Assembly: GCA_949775045.1 (NCBI GenBank)
Contig: OX459107.1
Span: forward strand, 14,513,679-14,577,678
From: Metridium senile
Lineage: Eukaryota; Cnidaria; Anthozoa; Actiniaria; Metridiidae
Direction of reading: 5' to 3'
Length of the DNA: 64,000 bases
The position numbers were made by a program, and so were the translations under genes. Below the pieces are notes generated by a model. The model did not search any database. It was not told the DNA's origin and saw only the letters and a list, made by a program, of their open reading frames with translations. Below, piece by piece: positions 13,001 through 49,241 of this stretch (positions are counted from its first letter, which is position 1; each line of letters starts with the position of its first letter).

Positions 13001-16000
13001 TAGCGTTTTGTTGCCAGTTCTCTTAATTCGTCGCGACTGACTTTGAATGCATTACAACAATAAAACCAAAATAAACAACGCAAAGCATGACGGTAAGTAA
13101 TGGGTCGAGTAACAATTAACAGCTAATAAGTATGGTTACCTTGTAATGAAGGGATTATTTTTTCTTTTGATTTCTTGCCACCGTCTGCAGCAAACGCTTC
13201 TGTCAACTTTTTCTGATCAAAAAGAAAATGAGAGTGTGTAAGGGGGGCTAACAACTGCACAAAAATTGATAAAAACTGCTAAAAATCGATAAAAACTACA
13301 CGAAAATCGATAAAAACTGCACAAAAATTGATAAAAACTGCTCAAAAATCGATAAATACCACAAAAATCAATACAAACCGCAACCACAATAACTATATAA
13401 AACGTTAACAAATTAAAAAAAAAGTGCAATTAAGGATCTGAATGATTTCACCTTTTCTTAAAGGCATCCGAATTTGAAAAGAAACGGCAAACCGCTAATT
13501 TTTGTAAAACCGCACTTGTACATAAAAACCGCAAATTAATCCGCACCAAAAATAACTCGAACCGCACTGGTACATAAAAAACGCAAATTAATCCGCACCA
13601 AAAATAACTCGAACCGCACGTGTACATAAAAAACGCAAATTAATCCGCACCAAAAATAACTCGAACCGCACTGGTACATAAAAAACCGCAAATTAATCCG
13701 CACCAAAAATAACTCGAACCGCACTGGTACATAAAAAACCGCAAATTAATCCGCACCAAAAATAACTCGAACCGCACTGGTACATAAAAAACCGCAAATT
13801 AATCCGCACCAAAAATAACTCGAACCGCACTGGTACATAAAAAACGCAAATTAATCCGCACCAAAAATAACTCATAACTGCAAACCTTTACGCCCCTTCG
13901 AAAATAGATTTAGACTCATCAAGTCGCCTCCCGCAGCCATTTCCGCTTAATGTCGTCACGGAAGAAACTTTTCAGTAACGTCACTAAAATGGCTGTAGGG
14001 GGAATTAGATGCGCTGATACTAGAGCGAAAACACTAGAACCATGAAATAAAAACAAAATTTTATATTTCGTGACTATTTAGTCAGTACCACTCAACCAGA
14101 AACATCAAATACAAAAGGAAACAATACCTCATTACAACTTTACTTGTCTTTTATAGTAACTAATAGCCACAAAATAAGAACTATTACACGCGTACACTAA
14201 CAATTTTGATTTTGTTTGATGGTTCTAGGGTTTTCGCTCTACTATATTAGTTATAATTAGATTGTTTTTATATATAGCATATTTAACTTAATATTGATCC
14301 CAAAAGCATTGTCCACATAAGTGTTTAAATAAGAGCAAACAAAGTATATAAATAATATGATAAGTTATAAAAATGAGTCCAAACCCATTCACTCGTATAT
14401 AGTTACATCTTTACTATGCGATTTGATCGGAACAAAATAGACAGTTTTTGTGAACCAATAGATTCTGGCAGTTACGTTCGTATATGCATGTATTTATGAA
14501 TGCACTTGAATAGTTGACAGAGCATGAAGTGGTTCTTGTGTTTCAATTTTCAGTCTAGTGGTTCTTTTAAGAGCCACTGGTATGTTCTTTTATTCCGCGG
14601 GGCTTTACTGTATATGAATAAATCAAGTTATTATTATTATTATTATTATTATTATAGCTTAAAAGCCAATCCTAGCGCTTCAGTTAGAACGCCTAGCCTC
14701 TATGCAATAATATAGTTAATAGATTATGGCTATAATTAACATCATACCATGACGTCATAAAATTCACTATATCGTCTGGAAACTACATCAGGTAGCGCTT
14801 CAGTCAGAGAACGCCTCTATGTTATAATATAGTTAATAGATTATGGCTATAATTAATATCATACCATGACGTCATAAAATTCGCTATATCGTCTGGAAAC
14901 TACATTCAGTTGACCATCAGACCATGTTGTTTTGACAGCGTACACCTAGAATAGCAATAGCATTATTAATATGATTCTAATAATGATAGTGGTGATGATG
15001 GTAAAGGTAGGGGTGGTGGTGGTGGTGGTGGTGATGTTGTTGCTGGTGATGGTGATGGTAGTGGTAATGATGCTGCTGGTGATGGTGATGGTAATGGTAA
15101 TGGTAATGTTGGTGATGGTAATGGTAATGGTAATGGTAATGGTAATGTTGGTAATGGTAATGATGGAAATGGTAATGGTAATGTTGGTGATGGTAATGGT
15201 AATGGTAATGTTGGTAATGGAAATGGTAATGGTAATGTTGGTGATGGTAATGGTAATGGTAATGTTGGTAATGGTAATGGTAATGGTGGTTATGTTGCTG
15301 GTGATGTTGGTGATGATGTTGATGGTGGGTGATGATGATGATGATGATATAGCAATGTTTACTCAATAGATGCCGCAAACGTCATGCTTATAACGTTACC
15401 ATCAATTATTTATTCTGAGCCGCTTCCAGTTCCATAAATAGCTATAGACATAAGTGTCGTCTAGAAATGACGTCAAGATCATTAACCTTTAGGAAGGGCT
15501 GTCACAACAAGAATGTCTTGTTACACTGAATACCACAAATTAATACAGAAAAAAAATCGTTTTTATATGTGCGATTTGTCATGTTCCCTGTCATGATTTG
15601 GCCAGTTTTCTTCATGATTTACTGTACTGTTATGAATTGAATTCTTTAGCTAGAGCCTCAGTTGCTAAAAGTTAATGTAAAAAGTATAACACTCTTTTAT
15701 TCCGACGAAGGGCTAAAGCTCGAAACGTCAGTAAAGTTAAGTCAACATTTTTTACGGTGTTACAAATTTCATTATATTACCTATCGTTTATATCAAACAC
15801 CGACGCAGCCTCTATTAGTTTACTCGCTAGTTTCCATGTGTAAAGAGTAAAAGATTTGCGAGTTAATTAAACTTTTTTTTTCAAGAACGATGTCGATTTC
15901 TTGATTGTGGTTATAAAAAGGAATTTAAAATTATATCTGTCTCGTGGAGACTCCACATTTAATTAAATGAAATTCGTGAGCTTTCAGATTGAAATTCGGA

Positions 16001-16527
16001 TAATACCGACAAAAAAAAACCGCATTTTACAATTAGCCGTTGGCATGTCTGAGTTCACAGAATATGTAATTAAGATGACAATGAGCATACATTGAAACTT
16101 CGCTTCTACGTATTTTCGTAGCGTTTTTTCCCCATGCATCTCCTCAATTATTTTAAATATTTCTACCTTCTCCCTATATTCTTCTATTGTTTTCTCCCAT
16201 CTTCCTCACTATTTTGAGTTCTTAACCGTATTTGACTTCCTACTTGCTTCCTTCCTCTCCCCTCAATTAATACCGCAGGAAATCAAAAAAGGTATTGTAC
16301 AAGGGTTTGCTCTTTTTCATAGACGTTCTGTATTTGCAAACAAAGCCTTATGCTTCAAAGTGAGAACAGAAGGAAGCGATTTTCTTAGTATAAATAAACA
16401 ATTAATATTTTTAGATATAATTATTAAAATAATTTTAATTTTAATTTGCAAGCCTTACCACATGTTTTGTAGGTTTTCGTTTTACTCTCATCCCTTCAAC
16501 GGACGCTTCCTTGATCGTTCGTTCCAT
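2760..16527 (-). CDS. SH3PXD2: PX + four-SH3 adaptor, SH3PXD2 (Tks4/Tks5)-like, one PX exon not located
   Basis: Coding exons in gene order: 16527-16459, (one PX exon not found), 13212-13140, 12796-12729, 12092-12001, 10162-10053, 8826-8728, 8292-8175, 6718-6594, 6089-6052, 5336-5022 and 4073-2760. Phases agree at each joined junction and the located parts total 806 codons. The first exon starts MERTIKEASVEG and ends at PTKHV, where a PX domain begins. The next three exons give the PX C-terminal half (GGKKSKEKIIPSLQGKG, LLPPHISQCRIVLDFFKP). SH3-1 (10162-8728) contains ESGWWFVSREGEYGWVPASYL. SH3-2 spans 8292-6594. SH3-3 and SH3-4 lie in the last exon (SGWWLVEG..GWAPSNFLE, SGWWLVES..GWAPSNYLE). 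PX followed by four SH3 domains fits Tks4. Tks proteins are known as membrane-recruited scaffolds of podosomes and as NADPH-oxidase organisers; a similar role here is inferred. The donor at 5022 (AAG/GTTTCA) is weak, and GTCAGT in the same exon is an in-phase alternative. The PX segment with the basic RRY motif is missing between 13213 and 16458. Confidence 0.92.
4167..4475. mobile_element. TACACCTATTTCAA palindromic element, copy 1
   Basis: The inverted ends are TACACCTATTT.AAAATCGTTG and CGATTATTGAAATAGGTGCA. Inner arms share AAAGCCTGCAAAGGATGTCG. About 309 bp, in the SH3PXD2-like intron next to the terminal exon. Confidence 0.75.
4640..5021. repeat. About 100-bp tandem repeat containing copies of an exon end and its splice donor
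   Basis: Units contain TATTGAAACCTTTTTGGGCT followed by TGCTCAAATTAATTTTG. On the minus strand this repeats the last bases of exon 5336-5022 and the first bases of its intron. Copies start near 4652, 4721, 4823 and 4911; the functional boundary is at 5022. Confidence 0.75.
5650..5885. mobile_element. TIR element, TGTGAGCCCCT ends
   Basis: The ends TGTGAGCCCCT and AGGGGCTCACA are inverted, and the interior has AGGGAACAA-type direct repeats. It lies in an SH3PXD2-like intron. Confidence 0.55.
6763..7244. mobile_element. 482-bp TIR element, ACCCAGCGAGCAGAGGTTCC ends
   Basis: Arms of about 65 bp are inverted (GAGCAGAGGTTCCTTTCTC and the inverse, then CCTCTGCCGGCACC and the inverse). It sits 44 bases upstream of the acceptor of exon 6718-6594. 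Confidence 0.75.
7540..7737. mobile_element. Palindromic element, AAGGCCCGTTTACACTAGC ends
   Basis: Inverted arms share TTTGTCGCGCGACAAGAGCT and AAATCGCCATTGAAATCGCA around a short loop. Followed directly by a fragment of the GGGTTTGCGGT family (about 7738-7865). Confidence 0.75.
7895..8170. mobile_element. TACACCTATTTCAA palindromic element, copy 2, abutting a splice donor
   Basis: Same family, with GCCTGCAGAGGATTTCGG and CCGACATCCTTTGCAGGC arms. Its right terminus (ATTGAAATAGATGTATA) lies within about five bases of the donor of exon 8292-8175. The left end is truncated. Confidence 0.7.
8880..9905. repeat. Minisatellite, about 52-bp unit, SH3PXD2-like intron
   Basis: About 18 copies of a unit built from CATCATCATTACAATC, ACCATTAATATTATCATAAC and CCATCATCATTACAATC. 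It starts shortly upstream of SH3-1 exon 8826-8728. Confidence 0.9.
10246..10531. mobile_element. TACACCTATTTCAA palindromic element, copy 3
   Basis: Same family with both ends present (TACACCTATTCAAAAATCG and GAGTTTTGAAATAGGTGTA). It lies 70 bases upstream of SH3-1 exon 10162-10053. Confidence 0.75.
10676..10897. mobile_element. GGGGGCGTAAGGGTTTGCGG family element, copy 1
   Basis: The ends GGGGGCGTAAGGG and CCCTTACGCCCCCC are inverted. The interior is rich in TTGCGGTAAAT and TTTGGTGCGG. Related sequence is at 7738-7865, 13232-13905, 19090-19245 and 57268-57375. Confidence 0.65.
11049..11234. mobile_element. 186-bp TIR element, CAGTGGAACCCCG ends, TA duplication, copy 1
   Basis: It starts CAGTGGAACCCCGTTAA and ends in the inverse, with TA on both sides. 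The interior repeats GGCCGTATTAA. Sits in an SH3PXD2-like intron. Ends and TA duplication fit a pogo/Tc1-type non-autonomous element. Confidence 0.8.
11262..11755. repeat. Four tandem copies of a 118-bp unit that is itself palindromic
   Basis: Each unit reads CTAGTACACACGTCTCCCC, then TTTTTAGTGTTGTCACGCAA, then TTGCGTGATGACACTAAAAA, then CGACTGTGGGGGG. The second and third parts are inverted copies, so each unit can form a hairpin with arms of about 24 bp. Open frames across it follow the period and are not genes. Confidence 0.85.
12161..12564. mobile_element. TIR element, GCTGAGGGTCGTACG ends, with poly-C tract
   Basis: Inverted ends GCTGAGGGTCGTACG and CGTACGACCCTCGTCGC bound a region with GTGATCCGTGACTC-type motifs and a long C run at about 12513-12547. 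It lies between PX exons. Confidence 0.55.
13232..13905. mobile_element. GGGGGCGTAAGGG family element with internal minisatellites
   Basis: It opens near GTAAGGGGGGC and closes near CCTTTACGCCCC. Inside are an array of AAAAATCGATAAAAACTGC-type units (about 13255-13380) and about seven copies of a 53-bp unit with CCGCACTGGTACATAAAAAA and CCGCACCAAAAATAACTCG (13505-13880). Upstream neighbour of PX exon 13212-13140. Confidence 0.65.
14023..14250. mobile_element. TIR element with GAGCGAAAACACTAGAACCAT ends, related copy near 53930
   Basis: The left end TAGAGCGAAAACACTAGAAC and the right end GTTCTAGGGTTTTCGCTCTA are inverted. Interior sequence (CAACCAGAAACATCAAATAC, AAAGGAAACAATACCTCATT) recurs in inverse orientation at about 53936-54080. 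Confidence 0.7.
14677..14910. repeat. Two tandem copies of an about 122-bp unit
   Basis: Both copies contain TAGCGCTTCAGT.AGA, TAATATAGTTAATAGATTAT and ATCGTCTGGAAACTACAT. An ATT run (14633-14656) lies just upstream. Confidence 0.8.
14971..15345. repeat. GGTAAT/GGTGAT microsatellite
   Basis: Imperfect hexanucleotide array. Frames on both strands are open only because of the periodicity. Confidence 0.9.
15660..15860. repeat. Dispersed GCTCGAAACGTCAGTAAAG repeat, copy
   Basis: It contains TCCGACGAAGGGCTAAAGCT, CGAAACGTCAG, TTTACGGTGTTACAAATTTC and ATCAAACACCGACGCAGCCT. Other copies are at about 1740-1870 (inverted), 47778-47870, 52900-53045 (inverted) and 53090-53280. Confidence 0.8.
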
Positions 16528-16747
16528 TCTTGTCCTTCTTGTGTTGCACGCGCAGGGTCTTCTATCTTCAATGTGACCTAGATAAAATAACGACCTTGAA
16601 TTATATTCTATAAATATGCTGATTCATTGAGTAGACGCGCTGGAAGGTATTAATATAAAGCATAATCACGAATGAGACCTACGGTCTACTGAATCTTTTC
16701 AACAACAGGAAAAAAGATGATAGATAGTTTCTTATAATCTAGCTATT

Positions 16748-16955
16748 TAGGCCTAGCTCGTCTACACGAATCCGATCAGGCTGAAACCGCATAGAACTAT
16801 TTGCGTCCACACGAATCCTGTTGATTGTTTCCAATTCAAAAGTATGCGGTTTCGGTGACCGGATTTACTGGATTTGTGTGGACGATAGGCCGATTCGCAT
16901 CAAAAAGTATGCGGTTTCAAAAGTATCCGGATCCGTGTAGACGGGGTCTTACACC
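16748..16955. mobile_element. Inverted-repeat element, CTCGTCTACACGAATCCG ends
   Basis: The ends CGTCTACACGAATCCG and CGGATCCGTGTAGACG are inverted. The interior repeats AAGTATGCGGTTTC. Confidence 0.6.
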
Positions 16956-16967
16956 TAATTGCAATAA

Positions 16968-17098
16968 CATTGTCATATAAAACAGAAAATTACAAAATAG
17001 GAATTAATTAAAAGACAAAAGAAGATTACTCAAGCTGAACTTCTTCTTTTGTCTTTTAATTCATTTTCTTTTTTATATGACAATGTTATTGCAAGTAG
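16968..17098. mobile_element. Palindromic element, CACCTAATTGCAATAAC ends, copy 1
   Basis: The arms TTGCAATAACATTGTCATAT and AATTAAAAGACAAAAGAAGA are inverted around a short centre. A related copy is at 61783-61926. Confidence 0.75.
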
Positions 17099-17366
17099 GT
17101 GTATACACCTATTTCAATTAACGTTGTCCATCTGGAATGGTCGATCTGAGACCGATAGGAATTGTGGGAGCTCGTTAAACTGCAAATACACTATTATAAT
17201 CACGCTCGAATATTAATGTTTACCTCTGAAATACTGTTATCTGTAATTCAGCACCATTCAAGTGTGATTAAAACAACACATTTGGAATTTAATGAGCTCC
17301 TACAATTCCTATCGGTCTCAGATCAACCATTCCAGATGGACAACGTTAATTGAAATAGGTGTATAT
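17099..17366. mobile_element. Palindromic element, TATACACCTATTTCAATTAA ends
   Basis: Arms of about 75 bp are inverted (CGTTGTCCATCTGGAATGGT, GACCGATAGGAATTGTGGGA and inverses). It directly abuts the preceding element. Confidence 0.8.
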
Positions 17367-18319
17367 TAACAGGAAACAGAACTGAGATATTGATATCAAT
17401 ATTACTTATATCATATGATAATCTATGTCTTGCCACAAGGATTTTTCTCTCGATCATACACTCATTTCAAAAACGGTTGACGGAGCGAAGAGTGAATTTT
17501 GGTTACGCATTCAACATATCTTAGTCGTTTTTCTGGATTTGCTAAGCACAGTTTCATTGGTTCTAAGTTCTTCTTTACTATATGGGGCTGGCTTTATGCA
17601 GTAAATTCGTTTTTTGTGACCAAAGATGCATAAAGAATAAATATCAAATACCCACAGTTCCTTTCGGTCGTACAATCACCGTTCACTCCGTCAACCATTT
17701 TGGAATTACGTGTAAATATAATTGAGCTTAAATTTTGTGCTTTTTACATCGAGCAAAGTGCGATGTCTTAAAATGCACAGCGTTCTTGGTCGTCTCTTGA
17801 ATTGGTCGCCAAATTGACTTCCGGTCAACCCCGGAAGTACTACCGTCAATACAAATTGGCGGACTTGTTTTATCACAATAAATAAAACAAAAACCACTCA
17901 CATGTATATATCTTTTAATTCCAAATATATAATCCTTTGAGTACTAATAATGAATTTACAGTCTTTTTTTTTTGCCGTTTCCTCGATTTTATTCGCTAAA
18001 CTAATACATGTATATAATATGTGAATAAGGCACCGTTTCTAGTTGATAACATTGAAGTTGTATAGCCATTTTGAACGTACCAATCCCAGATAGACAATAT
18101 GGAAGTCGGCAATAGCTGATGGAACTGAGCTCGATGTGAGCGCTCATAGAGCATCTACTGAATTTTTGATTAATAGGGAGCGACACACCGAGTCGAAATA
18201 TGGCGACCAATTTGACTAACTATTGTTATTGACTCACTAGCCTCTCATTCATGTAAAAACTCCATTGTATTCCATCATGAACACGAGGCTAGTCAGTCAA
18301 AAACAATAGATGGGGAGCG

Positions 18320-19090
18320 ATAGTTGTAAATACTGAGTGTAGTGGTAGTGTGTGTGGAGTGGACTTCATGGAAGAGACCTGATGTGGAGTGATGGTTGTA
18401 AATACTGAATATAGTCTGAGTGTGTGTGTGAAGTGAACCTCACAGGCCGGTCCTTATGGGTAGTGATGGTTGTAAACACTGTGTGTAGTGGTAGTGGTAG
18501 TGTGTGTGGAGTGAACCTCACAGAAGAGCCATGATGTGGAGTGATGGTTGTAAATACTGAATGTAGTGGTAGTGTATGTGGAGTGAACCTTACAGAAGAG
18601 CCATGATGTAGAATGATGGTTGTAAATACTGAATGTAGTGGTAGTGTATGTGGAGTGAACCTTACAGAAGAGCCATGATGTAGAATGATGGTTGTAAATA
18701 CTGAATATACTGGTAGTGTGTGTGGAGTGGACTTTATGGAAGAGACCTGATGGGGAGTGATGGTTGTAAATACTGAATGTAGTGGTAGTGTATGTGGAGT
18801 GAACCTCACAGAATAGCCATGATGTGGAGTGATGGTTGTAAATACTGAATATACTGGTAGTGTGTGTGGAGTGGACTTTATGGAAGAGACCTGATGGTTG
18901 TAAATACTGAGTGTAGTAGTAATGTGTGTGGAGTGAACCTCACAGAAGAGCCATGCTGTGGAGTGATGGTTGTAAATACTGAATGAAGGGATAGTGTGTG
19001 TGGAGTGGTCTTCACGGAAGAGACCTGATGGGGAGTGATGGTTGTTAATACTGAATGAAGGGATAGTGTGTGTGGAGTGGAGTGGACATC
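18320..19090. repeat. Minisatellite, about 70-80-bp unit
   Basis: About ten imperfect copies of GTGGAGTGATGGTTGTAAAT, ACTGAATGTAGTGGTAGTGT and GGAGTGAACCT.ACAGAAGAG. Minus-strand frames (HTLPLHSVFTTI repeats) are periodicity artefacts. Confidence 0.9.
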
Positions 19091-19536
19091 ACAAAAGAGG
19101 AACGGAGGTCCGCACACAAAAATCGCCAAAAACCGCAATCACAAGATTTGTAAGACTGTAAATATCTGTGAAAAAAAAAAAACACCGCAAAATCGCACCA
19201 AATATCTGACGCAAATCCGCAAACCCTTACCCACACCCCCCTCGAAGAGCCTTGATGGTTCCTTATGGCTAGTAATGGCTGTAAATATCGAGTTTTTTGA
19301 AGGTGTGTGTGGATGAAAATTTATGGTAGAGCTCCGATGTGTAGTGATTGCTGTGAATACTTAGTGTAGTGGTAGTTGGAGAAGTCTTCACAGAAAATCC
19401 CTGCAGTAATGATTGTAGTTTAGTAATAGTAGTGTGTGTGGAGTTATCCTCTGCCCTACTGTTCAGGGATGATGGCACAGACGTCTGATTTTGAGCCGAG
19501 TTGTGTGCAAAATATTTAACGTAGAGGTAGTGCTAG

Positions 19537-19924
19537 CCTCCTAGCAGACGCACTGCAAAAACGGCTGAGTAGATACAACTCAGTATATTGAGTTAATCAT
19601 GCATTCAGGATGACACTTTATAGTGAGTAAACCCAACTCTATAGTGAGTAAACCCAACTCATTATTAAGTGTAAACATAAATGTAGATGTGTCATGGAGT
19701 ACAATGCACTCAATATATTGAATTTAACCCCATTTTTACTCACTATAGAGTTGGGCTTACTCACTATAAAGTGTCATCCTGAATGCATGATTAACTCAAT
19801 ATACTGAGTTGTATCTACTCAGCCGTTTTTGCAGTCATTTCTGTCGGTCTCATATTCCTCCCTCACTAAATCATTGGGCCGGGGAGGAATATAAGACCGA
19901 CACAAAGACGTCTGCTAGGAGGCT
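19537..19924. mobile_element. Inverted-repeat element, GCCTCCTAGCAGACG ends
   Basis: The outer ends GCCTCCTAGCAGACG and CGTCTGCTAGGAGGC are inverted. An inner palindrome covers TGCAAAAACGGCTGAGTAGA, ACTCAATATATTGAGTTAA and ATGACACTTTATAGTGAG. Confidence 0.8.
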
Positions 19925-20599
19925 TAGGTATAGTGCGTGTGTATCCGAGTCTCCCCGATTAGTAGGGCTCACGTGTCCAGCTAGATGATTTGAAACGTTA
20001 AAGTGAACCTAATGCCCTTCAAGATATTTTGCAAATCTGTTGTACATGAGGTGTATAATAGGTGTACTTAATATTTCTTGATGTCGACCTCTCCTTTTTG
20101 AGATATGAACATTTGAAATCTGAAAATGCAAATGAGGTGACGTCATTCCAGTCCTCATTAAATATACAAAAGTTCTCTGGAAATAATTATAGCAATTTTT
20201 TAAAGCTCAATATCTGTATTACTAATATTCACACTGCCATTAATTTTACTACTTTACCAAAACAAGCTTGCTGTCAGCTTTGAAACAAAACTTTGACAAA
20301 TTCCTGGAATGATCGACGTCACCTCATTTGAACTTCTTGGTAGAGCCCAATGAATATACATCATTAAGTCAGGGGTACATTTCATTTGTTTTATTTTATT
20401 TGAATTAAATTAATTCGTTTGTACTATTAATAACACCCTACGGAAAATTAAGAAGAATAAGCAAATGGGCGAAGCGAAGCTATAACAATCTTGGATACTA
20501 TTTCATTAATTTTTTTGTTTGAATAATATGATATTGCAAATAGTAGCTAGAGTAGTTGCATTTATTCCTTACAAATATCGACGCACATTTTTACTCCGT

Positions 20600-21310
20600 T
20601 TTACTGCTATATGTAGTTCATCGTACATTTCTACTACAACTGTCTCCTTAGAAAGTGCATCTATCGGTGCAGTTTACACTAGTTTAATCGCCACATGTAG
20701 TTTATCGTACATTTTTACTACAACTGTCTCCTTAGAAAGTGCATCTATCGGTGCAGTCTACACTAGTTTAATCGCTACATGTAGTTTATCGTACATTTTT
20801 ACTCCAACCGTTATCTTAGAAAGTGCATCTATCGGTGCAGTCTACACTAGTTTAATCGCTACATGTAGTTTATCGTACATTTTTACTCCAACCGTTATCT
20901 TAGAAAGTGCATCTATCGGTGCAGTCTACACTAGTTTAATCGCTACATGTAGTTTATTGTACATTTTTACTCCAACCGTTATCTTAGAAAGTGCATCTAT
21001 CGGTGCAGTCTACACTAGTTTAATCGCTACATGTAGTTTATCGTACATTTTTACTACAACTGTCTCCTTAGAAAGTGCATCTATCGGTGCAGTCTACACT
21101 AGTTTAATCGCTACATGTAGTTTATTGTACATTTTTACTCCAACCGTTATCTTAGAAAGTGCATCTATCGGTGCAGTCTACACTAGTTTAATCGCTACAT
21201 GTAGTTTATCGTACATTTTTACTACAACTGTCTCCTTAGAAAGTGCATCTATCGGCGCAGTCTACACTATAGTTTACCTGCTACATGTAGTTAGTTTTTA
21301 CTCTGTTTTC
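20600..21310. repeat. 84-bp satellite, about eight copies of two alternating variants
   Basis: Each unit has CTTAGAAAGTGCATCTATCG, GTGCAGTCTACACTAGTTTA and ATCGCTACATGTAGTTTAT, then either TTTACTACAACTGTCTC or TTTACTCCAACCGTTATC. The 84-bp period is a multiple of three, so a 264-codon frame stays open; I regard it as non-coding. Related to the TAACTAGCGGTTAAACTAGT satellite. Confidence 0.85.
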
Positions 21311-21550
21311 TAAGAAAGTACACCGATAGGTACACTTGTTTAATTAACGGCTAGGTATCGCACAATTTGAATTGACATATTTTACAAGCTACAGTTGTTT
21401 CATAAGTAGTTCCTAAAAAGAATAAAGAGGCGTTGCGCTTACACGTGGTTTAAAAGTTATTTAAATTAAAGTTCCCCATCTAGCATGCCTCGCTCAATCC
21501 ATCTCGGCCTTCAAACGTGTTGTCATTAGGGCGTAGCAATAACACGTGGT

Positions 21551-47657
<26,107 letters not shown>

Positions 47658-47905
47658 CGCTCTCTCCTAGAAAGAAAAAGGTACAAGCTTTGGATGATAA
47701 AACTGTTGATTGATAGTATATGGCGTCGGTGTTTCTAAGGAAACAACTGCATGTAACAATGGTTAACTATACAAACATTTTTTTACGGTGTTACAAATTT
47801 CATTCTATTACCTATCGTTTATATCAAACACCGACGCAGCCTATACTAGTTTACTCGCTAGTTTCTATTTCTATTTTTTTACGGAGTTACAACTTTCATC
47901 ATATA

Positions 47906-49241
47906 GACCAAAGCCAAAACTTAGCAGCCGCGCCTTTTTTTGCACGGAAATGAGGCTTATTATGCAAACAGAGGAAAAACATTCCGTCGCTAAGGACAAA
48001 ACTACAACTTCATTGACAGCATTTTATAGTCGTTTTTTCACCTTTTTCTTTTGTAAAACACTAGAATTTTCAACTAAATTACCGCTTTCTACGTTATATT
48101 TTACAATAGTTAGCCTTTTTTCAATTTTTAGTAGCATTTTATTTTGTTTTTGACCGTTACACTGCTCGACTTCACGCCCTTCTGCGATGAAATTATGGAG
48201 GAGAAAAGTGATTCAAAGTCAGGTAAATTGATCTTTTTAACTAATTGAAAAAAGTTAGCCTTTTTTTAGGCATACACTGTACATACGACTTCAAATAAGT
48301 TTTTTAGTTAATTATCTATCATTTTGTTGGATATTTTTGTTCAAATCGACCTCGCTACGGCATCGAGATATGTTGATATTTTTGCCGTCAATCAGGTTAC
48401 TAATCGCTTGCTAGCACTGTAAACCTTTAATTTCAATTGTTTATGCTTTTTCTTTTTACAATTCTTTGACAACATCCTTTTCAATATTGTTTTACAGATG
48501 AAAGAAACAAATTAAACATTCCATGTACCTTTTTCGACAGGGCTTCATTGCTCAAGCTATGGTTATAAGAATAGCAGTTATTCGCTTTCCGGTCGAAGAC
48601 CAATTTTTCACTTTAATATATTGAAGTCAATGCCAATTCCATGGACATCCTCCTGAATATGAATACCTTTTTTTCACTGCCGTTTCTCTCTACATTTCAC
48701 AATGAACAAAATAGTTATCCATTTTGTATTAAACTATCTCTCTTTTTTGCTCTAAGGTGGTTGTGATAGCTAATGGCAGAAAAAATGTCAACATATCTCG
48801 ATGCCGTAGCGAGGTCGATTTGAACAAAAATATACAACAAAATGATAGATAATTAACTAAAAAACGTATATGAAGTCGTATGTGTGGCTAAAAATAGGCT
48901 AGCTTTTTTTGAATTAGTTAAGAAGATCAATTTACCTGACTTTGAATCGCTTTTCTCCACCTTAATTTCATCGCAGAAGGGCGTGAAGTCGAGCACAGTA
49001 AAGGTCAAAAACAAAATAAAATGCTACTAAAAATTGAAAAAAGGCTAACTATTGTAAAATATAACGTAGAAAGCGGTAATTTAGTTGAAAATTCTAGTAT
49101 TTTACAAAAGAAAAAGGTGGAAAAACGACTATAAAATGCTGTCAATGAAGTTGTAGTTTTGTCCTTATTTTTTTTCTGTTTGCATAATAAGCCTCATTTC
49201 CGTGCGAAAAAAGGCGCGGCTGCTAAGTTTTGGCTTTGGTC
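47906..49241. mobile_element. 1336-bp inverted-repeat element with TA target duplication, nested in another repeat
   Basis: Arms of about 460-490 bp (47906-48392 and about 48773-49241) begin GACCAAAGCC and end GGCTTTGGTC, flanked by TA on both sides. Removing the element and one TA rebuilds the repeat sequence found uninterrupted near 15770 and 53165 (TTCAT.ATATTACCTATCG). No transposase frame is visible; a non-autonomous Tc1/mariner-type element is the best guess. Confidence 0.82.

Larger units (their letters stand above)
16528..21550. other. Intergenic, repeat-filled, between SH3PXD2-like 5' end and ZNFX1 3' end
   Basis: No protein gene recognised. Contents in order are palindromic elements at 16748-16955, 16968-17098, 17099-17366 and about 17466-17705, a small palindrome at 18233-18308, a minisatellite at 18320-19090, a GTTTGCGG-family fragment at 19095-19245, an inverted-repeat element at 19537-19924 and an 84-bp satellite at 20600-21310. 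The SH3PXD2-like promoter and the ZNFX1 3' UTR must lie at its two ends. Confidence 0.65.

Noticed and set aside
13213..16458. Candidate missing PX exon (for example TATGTCTATAGC near 15440 on the minus strand)
   Set aside because: No candidate had an acceptor, a donor, a phase-0 fit and an RRY-type motif together, so no exon was called.
18366..19316. Minus-strand frames with HTLPLHSVFTTI repeats
   Set aside because: Minisatellite periodicity; no domain, no splice logic.
20519..21313. 264-codon frame with a repeated hydrophobic-looking peptide
   Set aside because: The 84-bp satellite period is a multiple of three, which keeps the frame open. The repeat also exists elsewhere in non-coding form with other periods.
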